From Streptomyces griseoflavus (GTDB lineage: Bacteria > Actinomycetota > Actinomycetes > Streptomycetales > Streptomycetaceae): a stretch of 38,809 nucleotides of DNA. The notes under the pieces are model-generated. The model searched no databases. It saw only the letters and a program-made list of their open reading frames with translations, and was not told the DNA's origin. Made by a program: the position numbers and the translations under genes. The stretch covers positions 306,385 through 345,193 of the forward strand of contig NZ_BMUC01000009.1 in NCBI RefSeq assembly GCF_014649995.1, given 5' to 3'. This document shows, piece after piece, positions 22,274-30,805 of the stretch (positions within the stretch are counted from its first letter, which is position 1; each line of letters opens with the position of its first letter).

Positions 22274-25051
22274 TCAGCTGTAGGGGATCACCAGCACGGA
22301 CTTGTCCGTGCCTGTCTGGAGCTTGGAGGTGCCGTTGCCGATGGCGCTCCACACTTCGAGGCGTACGGTGCCGCCGTTGAGGTTGGCGAGGCTGCCCGTG
22401 GAGGTCTTGAGGCCGCGGGCCTGGCTGTACTCCTCCCATCCGGTGACCGGGTCGGTCGCGAAGTAGTGGTAGGTCTCGGTCCGGTCGAAGCTGCCGTCGC
22501 CGGTGAAGTCGTAGCTGACCCGGGCCTGTTGGCCGAGGCCGACCGTGGTGCCCGCGTCCACCTGGAGCCGGAAGGCGGTCGCCGCGCCCGGGGTGAGTGT
22601 GCCGTTGACGCCGCGGATCTGGTAGACGAGGGGCTGGTACGGGGTGCCGTCGCGGTTGGTGCCGCCGGCGGAGGCGATGGTGTCGCTGCCCGCCGTGCCC
22701 CCCGTCGCCGTGGTCAGCACGCCGCCGCCGCGCAGCTGGAAGGTGTTGCCGGTCGGCGGCTCCGGGTCCGGGTCGGGGTCCGTGGACCCGGTTCCGCTCC
22801 CGGTCGCCGTGGAACGGGCGGGTACGGAGAGGGTCTTGCCGTCGGAGAAGGTGACGGTGCGGGCCGTGGACCCGTGGTTGTGGGCCGCGTACGTCCGGGT
22901 CGTGCCCTTGGTGAAGACGGCCGAGGTGGGGATGTCGCCGGTCACGGTGGTGTCCGGGGCGCCGAGGGCGGCGAGGGTGTTGATCCAGTGGTAGGTGTGG
23001 GCCTTCGACTCACCCTCCTCCGGGGTGTAGCCGGCGTGGCCCGCGTCCCACTTGGCCTTGGCCGCGGCCGGGTCGGCGAAGGACTCGAACTCCCAGAGCA
23101 GGTCGCGCCATTCGACGGCAGGGCCGCCGTTCTCCCGCTCCATCTCGGCGATGTTGCGCCGGATGGCGGCCTTCTCACCGCCGAGGTGCAGTGATCCGCC
23201 GGTCACGGGCAGGACGTTGATGCCGTGGATCTCCTCGGGGTTGGCGGTCCACCAGGTGGCGTAGGCGGCGCCGCTGCCCCACACCATGCCGGCCGTGTCG
23301 TGGCCGAAGGAGGAGGGGAAGACCTGCTCGTCGGCGTCGAACCAGTACTGGGCGATCGACTCCGACTCGGTGGTCAGCAGGAAGGCGCCGAGGTCACGCA
23401 GCGAGGTGTCGCCGGTCGCGGAGCCCCACAGGATGAGGGCGGTGCTGAGGTTGGTCGACTCGGAGGAGGACTCCTGGTTGTTGCCGGCGGCGAAGCCCTG
23501 GTGCCCGGAGGCCCAGCCGTGGCCGGCGTAGATGTCGAAGCCGCGCAGGAACGGGTAGGCGGTGTCGGTGCGGCTGGGGTTGGCGGTGTCGCGCACGAGG
23601 GTCTTGACCATGCCGCCCCACGCGGAATCGGCGGCCCACGCCGGGTCGTACTGGGCGATGATCGCCGCGGCGTAGACGTAGTAGCCGTAGTGGAAGTGGT
23701 GGTCGTTCAGCTCGGTGTCGCTGCCGTAGGAGGCGGGGTAACCGGTGAGGGTCTTCCAGTCCTTGTCGTAGCTGAACTCGTTCGCGCCTCCCGCGGTGAA
23801 CCAGTCCTGGAGCTTGCCCTTCATCAGGCCGAGCATCCGGTCGCGGACGGCGGTGTCACCGATCTGGTCGGCCACCGGCACGAGTTGGGCGAGGCGCCCG
23901 AGGGCCTTGCCGGTCCAGTAGGTGTCGCTGGCTCCGGAGAAGGGATCGGAGGCGTTCACGACGTCGTTCAGGTATCCGCGCAGCCGGGCGGCGTCCACGC
24001 CGTTCGACTTGGGCAGCGCGGGCAGCGCCGGCGAGGCCTTCTGGCTCGTGGTGAAGGAGGCCGACTCGCGGACCTTCATGGTGCCGCGCGGTGATACGTA
24101 GGTGTAGGACGTGAGGGCGTCCTTGGTGTTCAGCCACTGGTGGCGGTAGAGGGCCTGGAGCGTGCCGCGCTCGGTGCCCTCCTTCGCCTCGGTGGTGAGC
24201 GTGTAGGTCGCCCCGACCGTGCCTCCGGAGTAGTTCCAGGTGACCTTGGAGCCGGTGACGAAGCTGTAGGCGTACTTCTTGAACGTCGCCAGCGCGCCGG
24301 TGGAGGGCAGCACGGCGACGGAGAAGTAGTCCTTGGAACCGAGACCCGCGGTGACGGTCGATCCGGCGACGTTCCAGTCGCTGCCGGTCGGCGCGAAGAG
24401 GGCGTAGTGGTGCCCGGCGACGGTGATGCCGAGGACGTTGCCCTGGTCGGCGAAGACGGTGGGCGCGCCGGCGGTGGTGATCTGGGCGTTGCCGCCGGAG
24501 CCCTTGGCGTAGACGAACGGGGAGCCGTGGCCGATGGTGGTGCGCAGGGTGCGGGCGCCGTCGGACCAGTACGGGGTGACCGTCCAGTCGGACCAGTCGT
24601 CGGCCTTGGTGTCGGGGGAGTTGAGGCCGCTGATCCCGATGGTGAGGTCGCGCTTGTGGGCGTACTCGTACTGGCGGCCGTCACCGACGATCGTGGGGGT
24701 CGTCGGGTAGCCGACGTCGAGCCCGCCGGCGGTGGCCTGGTAGGTGAGGGGATGCCCGTACATGGGGGTCGAGTACGGGTTGTCGCCGTAGCGCTGGAAG
24801 GCGAGCGAGGACCACCAGTCGTTGGTGGGCACCGGCCGGTTCTTCGCGGCGGCGGTCACCTTGGGCGTGACCGGCGTTCCCGTGTTGGTGGTGGGGCCCG
24901 ACGTGCCGGGGGGCCGGGTGTCGGAGTAACTGCCGGAGCCTACGGGGATGGTGGCCGCGGCCGCCGGTGCGGCGGCCGGGCCGAGGCCGACGGCGGCGAG
25001 GGCCGAGGCCAGCAGCAGAACGGTTGCCGGTCTGGTGCGTGGGGATGGCAT
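22274..25051 (-). CDS. Secreted GH81 endo-beta-1,3-glucanase with C-terminal accessory domain
   Basis: The product is 925 residues. The signal peptide (VLLLASALAAVGLGPAAAPAAAA) is cleaved near residue 34. The GH81 catalytic region follows: VPTNDWWSSL near 74-83, catalytic Asp in ELNDHHFHYGYY (Asp450) and catalytic Glu in GNNQESSSEST (Glu527, with Glu531). The enzyme cleaves beta-1,3-glucans (laminarin, fungal walls) by inversion. A Thr/Pro/Asp-rich linker (TGSTDPDPDPEPPTG) leads to a C-terminal domain of about 130 residues (FQLRGGGVLTTATG to VLVIPYS), probably glucan-binding; I cannot name its family surely. GAGGTGA precedes ATG 25051. A LacI-type operator sits at the promoter, so expression is likely induced by oligosaccharides. 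Single gene with its own strong terminator. Confidence 0.92.
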   Translation of the reverse strand: MPSPRTRPATVLLLASALAAVGLGPAAAPAAAATIPVGSGSYSDTRPPGTSGPTTNTGTPVTPKVTAAAKNRPVPTNDWWSSLAFQRYGDNPYSTPMYGHPLTYQATAGGLDVGYPTTPTIVGDGRQYEYAHKRDLTIGISGLNSPDTKADDWSDWTVTPYWSDGARTLRTTIGHGSPFVYAKGSGGNAQITTAGAPTVFADQGNVLGITVAGHHYALFAPTGSDWNVAGSTVTAGLGSKDYFSVAVLPSTGALATFKKYAYSFVTGSKVTWNYSGGTVGATYTLTTEAKEGTERGTLQALYRHQWLNTKDALTSYTYVSPRGTMKVRESASFTTSQKASPALPALPKSNGVDAARLRGYLNDVVNASDPFSGASDTYWTGKALGRLAQLVPVADQIGDTAVRDRMLGLMKGKLQDWFTAGGANEFSYDKDWKTLTGYPASYGSDTELNDHHFHYGYYVYAAAIIAQYDPAWAADSAWGGMVKTLVRDTANPSRTDTAYPFLRGFDIYAGHGWASGHQGFAAGNNQESSSESTNLSTALILWGSATGDTSLRDLGAFLLTTESESIAQYWFDADEQVFPSSFGHDTAGMVWGSGAAYATWWTANPEEIHGINVLPVTGGSLHLGGEKAAIRRNIAEMERENGGPAVEWRDLLWEFESFADPAAAKAKWDAGHAGYTPEEGESKAHTYHWINTLAALGAPDTTVTGDIPTSAVFTKGTTRTYAAHNHGSTARTVTFSDGKTLSVPARSTATGSGTGSTDPDPDPEPPTGNTFQLRGGGVLTTATGGTAGSDTIASAGGTNRDGTPYQPLVYQIRGVNGTLTPGAATAFRLQVDAGTTVGLGQQARVSYDFTGDGSFDRTETYHYFATDPVTGWEEYSQARGLKTSTGSLANLNGGTVRLEVWSAIGNGTSKLQTGTDKSVLVIPYS

Positions 25052-25082
25052 GCGTCACCTCAAGTCGTGACAGGGGGAGGCT

Positions 25083-25098
25083 CTGAGAGCGCTCTCAG
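25083..25098. promoter_or_regulatory. LacI-family (CebR-like) operator of the GH81 gene
   Basis: CTGAGAGCGCTCTCAG is a perfect 16-base palindrome centred on GCGC, close to the CebR-type box TGGGAGCGCTCCCA of Streptomyces sugar regulators. It lies just downstream of the -10 box, at the expected transcription start, so a bound repressor would block the promoter. Confidence 0.8.
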
Positions 25099-25106
25099 AT
25101 GGCCGG

Positions 25107-25136
25107 AACGTAAAGCCCATGTAATGCACGTGTCAA
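25107..25136 (-). promoter_or_regulatory. Promoter of the GH81 gene
   Basis: On the minus strand TTGACA (25131-25136) and TACGTT (25107-25112) are separated by 18 bases, a good vegetative-sigma promoter. The start point falls at about 25100, next to the operator. Confidence 0.65.
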
Positions 25137-25400
25137 TGGCTTGAACGCAACAGGCCGTGCTGAGCCCAGGATTCGTCATGTCTTCGATGCTGAACCGAAG
25201 TTGGCGAAGTGGGACTTATGAGGAGCTTGAGCACCTTGGCCCGGCCCCGGAACGCTCCCCGCCGGAGGCGCCGCGGCCGGCCATCTCCCTCAACGCAGCG
25301 GCGCGGCCCTACAACGCCTCACCCCTGCGGGCCGATCGCTGGGGTGAGGTCAGACACCGCCCTCGTGGACCGCGACGACTGCGGAGCCTTGCGCGTGAAC

Positions 25401-25422
25401 GACTCCCCATCGGGGGGGAGTC
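25401..25422 (-). terminator. Possible terminator of the alcohol dehydrogenase gene
   Basis: GACTCCCC (25401-25408) pairs perfectly with GGGGAGTC (25415-25422) around a 6-base loop. It lies 128 bases past the dehydrogenase stop (25550). I see no gene in the rest of 25137-25549. Confidence 0.5.
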
Positions 25423-25549
25423 CTCCAGAGGTGGATACGCGGCGGGGAGAAAACGGGGGACGGGAGGTACCCCCCGCCCGCGATAGTGTTCCCCGTGGAG
25501 GATCCCCGGCGGCCGTTCCTCCTGCCGCAGGCCCTGTCATGCCACCGGG

Positions 25550-26485
25550 TCAGAGGATCGCCACGGCCCGTCCGGCGACCTCGCCCTTGGCGAGCTTGTC
25601 GACGTACTCCGGGATCTGCTCGAAGGTGATGGGTACGACGTTCGAGGCGATGTTGCCGCCTGCCATGAGCCTGAGGACTTCCTCGGCCTCCGCCTTCTCG
25701 CCGTTCGAGGCGCCGACGATGGTGATCTCCTTGAGGATGACCTGCTGCATGGAGAGGGTGGCCTCCTCGCGGGCGAGTCCGATCTGCACGATCCGGCCGC
25801 CGTGCTTGACGGCATCCACGGCGGAGGCGGTGGTGGTGCCGAAGCCGGCGAAGTCGACGATCACGTCGAGCCCCTGGTCCGCGAAATCGCGGATGTCCTT
25901 GGACACGCCCCCGACTCCGAGTTCGTTGACCGTGTCCCACACCTTCTCGTTGACCTCGGCGACGTAGACGGTGGCGCCCACCTCCTTGGCGATCTGCGCG
26001 CCGAGCGAGCCGAGTCCGCCGAATCCGATGATGCCCACGTTCTGCCCGGCTTCGATACGGCCGAACGTCACGAGCGCGCGGTAGGCCGTGCGCGCGGCGT
26101 CCATGGCCGGGGCGGCCTGCGCGAAGTCGACCTCGTCGGGAACGCGGACGACGAGGTCCGCCTTGACGAGGACCTTCTCGGCGAACCCGCCGTCGACCGC
26201 GGTGCCGGGGCCCTCGGTGACGGCGGGGATTCCCACGCGGTCGCCGACGGCGAACTCGCTGACGTCCTGACCGACGGCGCTGACGACGCCGGCTGTTTCG
26301 TGGCCGAGGATGATCGGCTTGTGGCCCAGCAGGGGGGTCAGGGTGCCGTCGACGAAGCTGACGTCGCTGTGGCACAGGCCGGAAGCCTTGACGTCGACGA
26401 CGATCTCGTCGGCGCCCGGCTTGGGGTCCTCACGCTCGACCAGCGTGAACGGCTCGTTGACCTCGTTGAACTGCCATGCCCTCAT
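25550..26485 (-). CDS. Zinc-dependent alcohol dehydrogenase-like MDR oxidoreductase
   Basis: The product is 311 residues, shorter than typical zinc alcohol dehydrogenases of about 340, because the four-Cys structural zinc lobe is missing: GDRVGIPAV runs almost directly into DGGFAEKVLV. Catalytic zinc ligands are Cys38 (SGLCHSDV) and His61/Glu62 (LGHETAGVV). The usual third ligand Cys appears to be replaced by Asp129 (APAMDAARTAYRAL). The Rossmann motif GFGGLGSLG is at about 154-162, with an acidic residue after the second strand (YVAEVNEK) suggesting NAD. ATG 26485 has GGAAGGAG five bases upstream. The substrate is unknown. An inverted repeat at 26528-26553 lies in its promoter region. Confidence 0.85.
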   Translation of the reverse strand: MRAWQFNEVNEPFTLVEREDPKPGADEIVVDVKASGLCHSDVSFVDGTLTPLLGHKPIILGHETAGVVSAVGQDVSEFAVGDRVGIPAVTEGPGTAVDGGFAEKVLVKADLVVRVPDEVDFAQAAPAMDAARTAYRALVTFGRIEAGQNVGIIGFGGLGSLGAQIAKEVGATVYVAEVNEKVWDTVNELGVGGVSKDIRDFADQGLDVIVDFAGFGTTTASAVDAVKHGGRIVQIGLAREEATLSMQQVILKEITIVGASNGEKAEAEEVLRLMAGGNIASNVVPITFEQIPEYVDKLAKGEVAGRAVAIL

Positions 26486-26527
26486 GTCGGCTCCTTCCAG
26501 CGATGAGCACCCGCGACCGGGTATTAG

Positions 26528-26553
26528 TTCAACCGTAAACGATTTTTGTTGAA
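26528..26553. promoter_or_regulatory. Inverted repeat upstream of the alcohol dehydrogenase
   Basis: TTCAAC (26528-26533) and GTTGAA (26548-26553) form half sites with centres 20 bases apart, i.e. two helical turns. The region is AT-rich and includes TAATAC on the minus strand (26521-26526), a plausible -10. The half sites equal those of the MerR operator at 19723-19740, although the spacing differs (14 against 6). Confidence 0.4.
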
Positions 26554-26615
26554 AGTCGAACGGGGTGGGGTCGGGGGTGCGAGGGTGGCTGTCGGAGGCA
26601 CGGGTGAGGGTCCGG

Positions 26616-27420
26616 TGGCGTTCGACCGCCCAGAGCAGGAGGCCCCCATGTCGTCCGGGCACGTACAGCAGGACAGTGCTCTCGCCCCACGGACCGGGCC
26701 ACGACAAGCCGCTCAGCGCCCCCGTCGGCCCCGAGCCGGTCGCGATGGTCCCCGTGGTCCAGCTGTACGCACGGCACGTGCCCGGCCTCGGCTTCCCCGC
26801 CGGCACCGACCTGCTGCAGATCCTGTGGTGCCCGCTGGTCCACGAGGACGGCCGGTACGCGGCCGGCCCCCGGCTCCACTGGCGCGACTCGGCGCTGACG
26901 GCCGCCGGCGCCCCCGCCGCCGAACCGCCACGCCCGCACACCGCGGAGAAGGACCACCTGCCGTGTCCCCGCACCGTGTCCCCCACGCCGGCGGTGGAGT
27001 ACCCGAACTGGGACCTGCCGGAAGAAACTCGGCGATCTGCTCGACGAGCGCTTCGAGGACATGAAGGAGGAGCGGGGCTACGATTACTACGACGTGGCCA
27101 CCACGCAGCAGAGCAAGGCCGGAGGCTACCCGGGCTGGACCCAGCCGCCCCAGTGGCCCGACTGCGCGGGCTGCGGTACCCCCATGGAGCACCTGCTCAG
27201 CGTCACCGCGACCGAACCCGGCGGGGGCCGCCGGCTCCCCCTGGACGACCGGGACTCCCGCCAGGACGCGGATGCGACCCCGTCCTGGCGGGCCGAGGCG
27301 GAACCCGGCGCCCTCGGCACGTTCGGACACGGCATGGCCCTCGGCGACCTCGGTGGCATGTACTTCTTCGTCTGCCGCACCTGCCCCGACACCCCGTACA
27401 CCCACCGCTACGACTGCTGA
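26616..27420 (+). pseudogene. DUF1963-like protein gene, frameshifted and 5'-degenerate
   Basis: The body is in two frames. The first reads AMVPVVQLYARHVPGLGFPAG, LLQILWCPLVHEDGRY and TPAVEYPNWDLPEE. The second reads LGDLLDERFEDMKEERGYD, VATTQQSKAGGYPGWTQPP, CAGCGTPMEHLLSVTATEP and GMYFFVCRTCPDTPYTHRYD to the stop at 27418-27420. Removing one A at about 27024-27026 (GAAGAAACTC) restores continuity, so a one-base insertion is inferred. The N-terminal region before about 26700 also shifts frame, and the usual GGPLLWP-type segment I expect for such proteins is absent. The intact protein would be a YwqG/DUF1963-type protein with two CxxC motifs. An assembly error could explain the single A, but not the damaged 5' end. 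Confidence 0.65.
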
Positions 27421-27811
27421 GCCCGGCCCGGACGGCCGCCTGCGCTCCTGGTAGGTGCGGCGGGTCGACCGCTGGACGCGGTGTCCGGCACCGCCCGGAC
27501 GGTCGTGTGCCGGGGCCGCCGGAGGGAGGGATTGCGCATGCCGTCGGCGTGCCGGGAGGGGCCGGTGGCTGACCAGCAGCGACGCCCGTACGGGGGTCCG
27601 CGCTGTACGTCACCAGCGGCACGAGGACGTGAGGGCGGGCCGTGTTGTCCCGATCGTTTCACGGTGCCGTCGCGGTTGTGCTCCGCCGGAGTACGGGCAC
27701 GGGGGAGTCGGTTAGCGTTCCTCGCGGCAGGGGCGTACGTCCGTATGTTCGGTACGGCGTGGGCCCTTCCTGTTTGTGTTCCCGCTCCGACGCATCACGG
27801 GGGTAAGACGA
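27421..27811 (+). other. Intergenic region, nothing recognised
   Basis: These 391 bases contain no coding-like frame. The promoter of the lipoprotein gene at 27812 should lie near the right end; GGGGG at about 27799 is its only ribosome-site candidate. Confidence 0.4.
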
Positions 27812-29092
27812 ATGACCACGGGCAACGGCATGGCGCAGGACAGATCGTTCAGGTCGTCCGGGACGTCCCGGACACCTTCCCGCCGGCGGCTGCTCCGGCT
27901 GGCGGGCGGAGGTCTCGCGCTGGTCGCGCTGACCGCCGGCACGGTCGCCTGTGACGAGGGAGCCGTGGACGCCGAGGATGCCGGAAGCACCGGGGGCGAG
28001 CAACCGAAGGACGATGACACCAAGCGCGTCGACGGCGCCACGGGCGGCGACGGCAAGGCTCCGAAGCCGCTGTGGACGAAGACGACCTCGGCCGAGACCT
28101 ACGGGGACAACGACGAACTCGTCGTCGCGGGCGGCGTCGTGCTCGCCAGCGGAAGCCCACTGGCCGCCCTCGACACCGCGACCGGCCGGCAGAAGTGGTC
28201 CCTGCCGGGAGGCACGGTCCCCGGAGCGCCCCTGCTGCTCGGCAAGGACACGCTGTACCTGGCCAGCGGTCAGTACGACGGCTCCGTCACCGGATACGAC
28301 CCGGCCACCGGCAAGGAGACCTGGCGCAGCCACCTGGGCAAGGGCTACCGGCAGCCACAGCCCATCGCGGTGGACGAGAAGCAGGTCTACGTCATCGCCG
28401 AGATCCTTCAGGACGACGGCTCGTCGAAGACCAACGTCATCGCGGCCCTCGACAGCACCACCGGCCGGATCGCCTGGAAGGAACAGCGCGACCTCGGCAC
28501 CGTGCAGAACGGCATCCACGCCGCCGTCCGCGGCCGCCACCTCGTCTACACCGACTTCAAGAAGAACCTCACCGTCCGCGACACCGCCACCGGCGGCCAG
28601 GTGTGGACACAGAAGACGACCAAGACGAACTACGGGTTCTTCGCCGTCCACGAGGACCTGGTGATCGTCCCGCAGGGGAGGAACCTCCAGGCCTTCGACC
28701 TCGCCGACGGCAAGAGGAAGTGGTCCCTGGAAGCCTCCGAGTTCGCCCTCTTCAAGGAACCGGCCGTGCTGGAGGACGTGCTCTACATCGCCGACAGCAC
28801 CAGGACCCTGCGGGCCATCGACCCGCGGACCGGCAGACTCCTCTGGCAGTCCACGGCCCTCGCCGGCGCGGAGCTCCAAGTGCCGCGCCAGTACGTCAAG
28901 GTGGGCGACACCCTCTACGGCGCCACGGACCTCGACAAGAACGGCGGCGTCATCGCGATGGACGCGAAGACCGGTGACGTGCGCTGGACGTTCAACGACG
29001 GGACCGGCGACCACCACGCCTGGCTGGTCGCCTCCGACGGCGAGCGCGTCATCGCCCTGCACGGCACCCAGTTGCACGCGCTGCCGGTGTGA
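27812..29092 (+). CDS. PQQ-like beta-propeller lipoprotein
   Basis: The product is 426 residues. The N-terminus has a twin-arginine-type motif (SRRRLLRLAGGG), a hydrophobic stretch and the lipobox TVAC, so it is probably an exported lipoprotein with the mature Cys near residue 47. An acidic, disordered linker follows. The rest is repeated blades of the PQQ/WD40-like type: LAALDTATGRQKWSLPGG, VTGYDPATGKETWR, IAALDSTTGRIAWKE, LTVRDTATGGQVWT, LQAFDLADGKRKWS, LRAIDPRTGRLLWQS and VIAMDAKTGDVRWTF. This is about seven blades, enough for a closed propeller. It is a surface binding or scaffold protein and not necessarily a quinoprotein. Similar propellers occur as the outer domain of Streptomyces Ser/Thr kinases; here no kinase is attached. 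A terminator at 29211-29234 ends it. Confidence 0.85.
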   Translation: MTTGNGMAQDRSFRSSGTSRTPSRRRLLRLAGGGLALVALTAGTVACDEGAVDAEDAGSTGGEQPKDDDTKRVDGATGGDGKAPKPLWTKTTSAETYGDNDELVVAGGVVLASGSPLAALDTATGRQKWSLPGGTVPGAPLLLGKDTLYLASGQYDGSVTGYDPATGKETWRSHLGKGYRQPQPIAVDEKQVYVIAEILQDDGSSKTNVIAALDSTTGRIAWKEQRDLGTVQNGIHAAVRGRHLVYTDFKKNLTVRDTATGGQVWTQKTTKTNYGFFAVHEDLVIVPQGRNLQAFDLADGKRKWSLEASEFALFKEPAVLEDVLYIADSTRTLRAIDPRTGRLLWQSTALAGAELQVPRQYVKVGDTLYGATDLDKNGGVIAMDAKTGDVRWTFNDGTGDHHAWLVASDGERVIALHGTQLHALPV

Positions 29093-29210
29093 CGCACGCG
29101 CCGGTCGGGTGGCCGGCCCGCCCGGCCGCGGCTGGTGCGACCGGGGCGCCGCACCAGGCGGCCCAGCCGTCCCGCCGCGCCGACGGCGTCACCGCCCCAC
29201 CGGAGCCGTA

Positions 29211-29234
29211 CCCCGCCGGTCGCCACCGGCGGGG
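29211..29234. terminator. Terminator between convergent genes
   Basis: CCCCGCCGGT (29211-29220) pairs perfectly with ACCGGCGGGG (29225-29234) over a CGCC loop. It lies between the stops at 29092 (plus) and 29256 (minus). Confidence 0.8.
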
Positions 29235-29255
29235 CGGGCAGGTGGTGTTCGGTGC

Positions 29256-29726
29256 TCAGCTGTCCAGTCCGGCGCAGAGGGTGGCCACCTTCTTCTCGGC
29301 CGCCTCCGCTTCGGCGCCCTTCACATCGAAGGTGCGCATGCGCATGCTGACGTCCTGGAAGGCCTTGCCGAGAGCCTCGTAACGGCTGTCCAGCCGGGCC
29401 GCGGACTGGGCCAGGGTCGCGGCGCCGGCGGCGCGGTCGAAGTGGGCGATCCTGGCGTCGCTCTCGTCGCTGAACATGGTGTCGAGCGAGGGAACACGCT
29501 TCCACGCCTGACAGGCACCGGCCGCGTCGGCCGCCGCGTTGTCGACGCCGGTCCCGGACGCCGCGCTGTCCGGGCCGGCCCACAGGAGCCAGCCGACGCC
29601 TATGCCCGCGCCGGCGGCGACGGCGGCGGCCGCCACCGCCGCCATCCACCGTGAGGGAGTGCGACGGCCGGTGGCGGGTGCCGGCGGGTGGGAGGGAGGG
29701 GGCGGCAGGGGAGCGGACGCGGTCAT
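29256..29726 (-). CDS. Membrane-anchored hypothetical protein
   Basis: The product is 156 residues. A Pro-rich cytoplasmic N-terminus (PLPPPPSHPPAPATG) is followed by one membrane helix (MAAVAAAAVAAGAGIGVGWLLWAG) and an external helical domain with two Cys (AACQAW-like GACQAWKRV and VATLCAGLDS) that may form a disulphide. A four-helix-type pattern (AAGAATLAQSAARLDSRYEALG) is likely. AAGGAAG precedes ATG 29726. Not a named family; such proteins are common in Streptomyces. It is convergent with the propeller lipoprotein and shares the hairpin at 29211. Confidence 0.7.
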   Translation of the reverse strand: MTASAPLPPPPSHPPAPATGRRTPSRWMAAVAAAAVAAGAGIGVGWLLWAGPDSAASGTGVDNAAADAAGACQAWKRVPSLDTMFSDESDARIAHFDRAAGAATLAQSAARLDSRYEALGKAFQDVSMRMRTFDVKGAEAEAAEKKVATLCAGLDS

Positions 29727-29999
29727 CGCAGCGGCTTCCTTCGGTATACGGACAGGCGCTCCCGGCACGGGAACGGGCAGCAGCAAGTGAACCACTGGTC
29801 CGTCGTCGAACGCCGGTGGGTGACAGGGCAGATGCCGGGCTGCGTCATCCCGCACGCGTGATCTCACCGGACGCGGGGGTCAGGGACCGGGCCGGGTGAG
29901 CGCCGGCCGTCCGGAGGTGAGGCTGATGTCGAACCGTTTGGCCCGGTCAGCGAGAAATCCGGTAACCCTGCAGGCAGCCAGGGCTTTAGCCTGCGGCCC

Positions 30000-30473
30000 A
30001 TGCATCAGCCTCGAAGGCGCGACCGGCGCCTGGCTCGCCGGGTGTCGTCACGGCCGGACCGGCGCCCGGCGTTCCGCGTCCCTGCCGTGGGCGCCGATGT
30101 GGTCCTGGTCGGCTATTTCTCCGCGAAGCAGAAGGACTTTGAAGCACTGATGGCGTCGGCAGCCGCGGCACTGGCGGCGCACGGAGCTCGGGTCGTCGCG
30201 CAGATCGTGCAACGCCGGGGTGTCTCGGACGGCGGGGCCCGGAAGATGAGCCTGCCCTACTCCTCCAGAACTCTGCTGACCTACGGGAAGGTTCGCGAGG
30301 TGGAGCTGGCCTGTGACAGGGCCGACGCTGACGCGGTGATCTTCACCGCCTCCCTCAGCGAGCGCCAACGGCGCACACTGACGGACATGCTGGGCCGCCC
30401 CGCCGTGAGTCTCTCCGACATCCTCACTGCCGGGGCGCGCCTCCGGCTCGACCGGATCCAGGCCGGACCGTAA
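30000..30473 (+). CDS. Stand-alone HflX N-terminal-domain protein
   Basis: The product is 157 residues. Residues about 30-150 match the N-terminal domain of HflX-type GTPases: VVLVGYFSAKQKDFEALMAS, ARVVAQIVQRRGVS, the position of YxGxGK replaced by LLTYGKVREVELAC, then ADAVIFTASLSERQRRTL and the segment entering the second half. The GTPase domain is absent; the gene stops right after this domain. HflX binds and splits ribosomes with help of this domain, so a lone copy might bind ribosomes or nucleotides without GTPase activity; that is inference. The basic first 28 residues may be leader or a too-early start; GTG 30042 is an alternative. No clear Shine-Dalgarno precedes either. Confidence 0.7.
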   Translation: MHQPRRRDRRLARRVSSRPDRRPAFRVPAVGADVVLVGYFSAKQKDFEALMASAAAALAAHGARVVAQIVQRRGVSDGGARKMSLPYSSRTLLTYGKVREVELACDRADADAVIFTASLSERQRRTLTDMLGRPAVSLSDILTAGARLRLDRIQAGP

Positions 30474-30667
30474 GTCACGAATTCAGCGGCTTATCTGATT
30501 GTCGCCACGACACTGCTACGCCATTTCGGGCAATAGCTCCCTCGTGGTCGAATAGATGTCACCGCGGTACGAACTCCACGGCGGTTCCCCATCTCGAGTA
30601 CCCGGGTCCTGAGATGAGGGACGAGGCCCTGGCCCTCTGCCAGGAACGTCGAAGGGAGAGGCCGCAT

Positions 30668-30805
30668 ATGCGCGAGAAGAAGGGGTGGCGCACGTTCCGC
30701 GCGGGCTGCGTCATCGTGGCGGGTGTCATGACGGCCGCCTACTGGACGCTGCGCACCGTGCAGGCGGGAATCGACCTGTACGGGGCCGTCGGCCCCTGGG
30801 TGTGA
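30668..30805 (+). CDS. 45-residue membrane peptide
   Basis: A short protein (MREKKGWRTFRAGCVIVAGV...) with a basic N-terminus and one hydrophobic helix (CVIVAGVMTAAYWTL), ending LYGAVGPWV. The start is supported by GGGAGAGG about seven bases upstream. It is not recognised. Positive-inside logic puts the N-terminus in the cytoplasm. It stands alone on the plus strand. Confidence 0.55.
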   Translation: MREKKGWRTFRAGCVIVAGVMTAAYWTLRTVQAGIDLYGAVGPWV

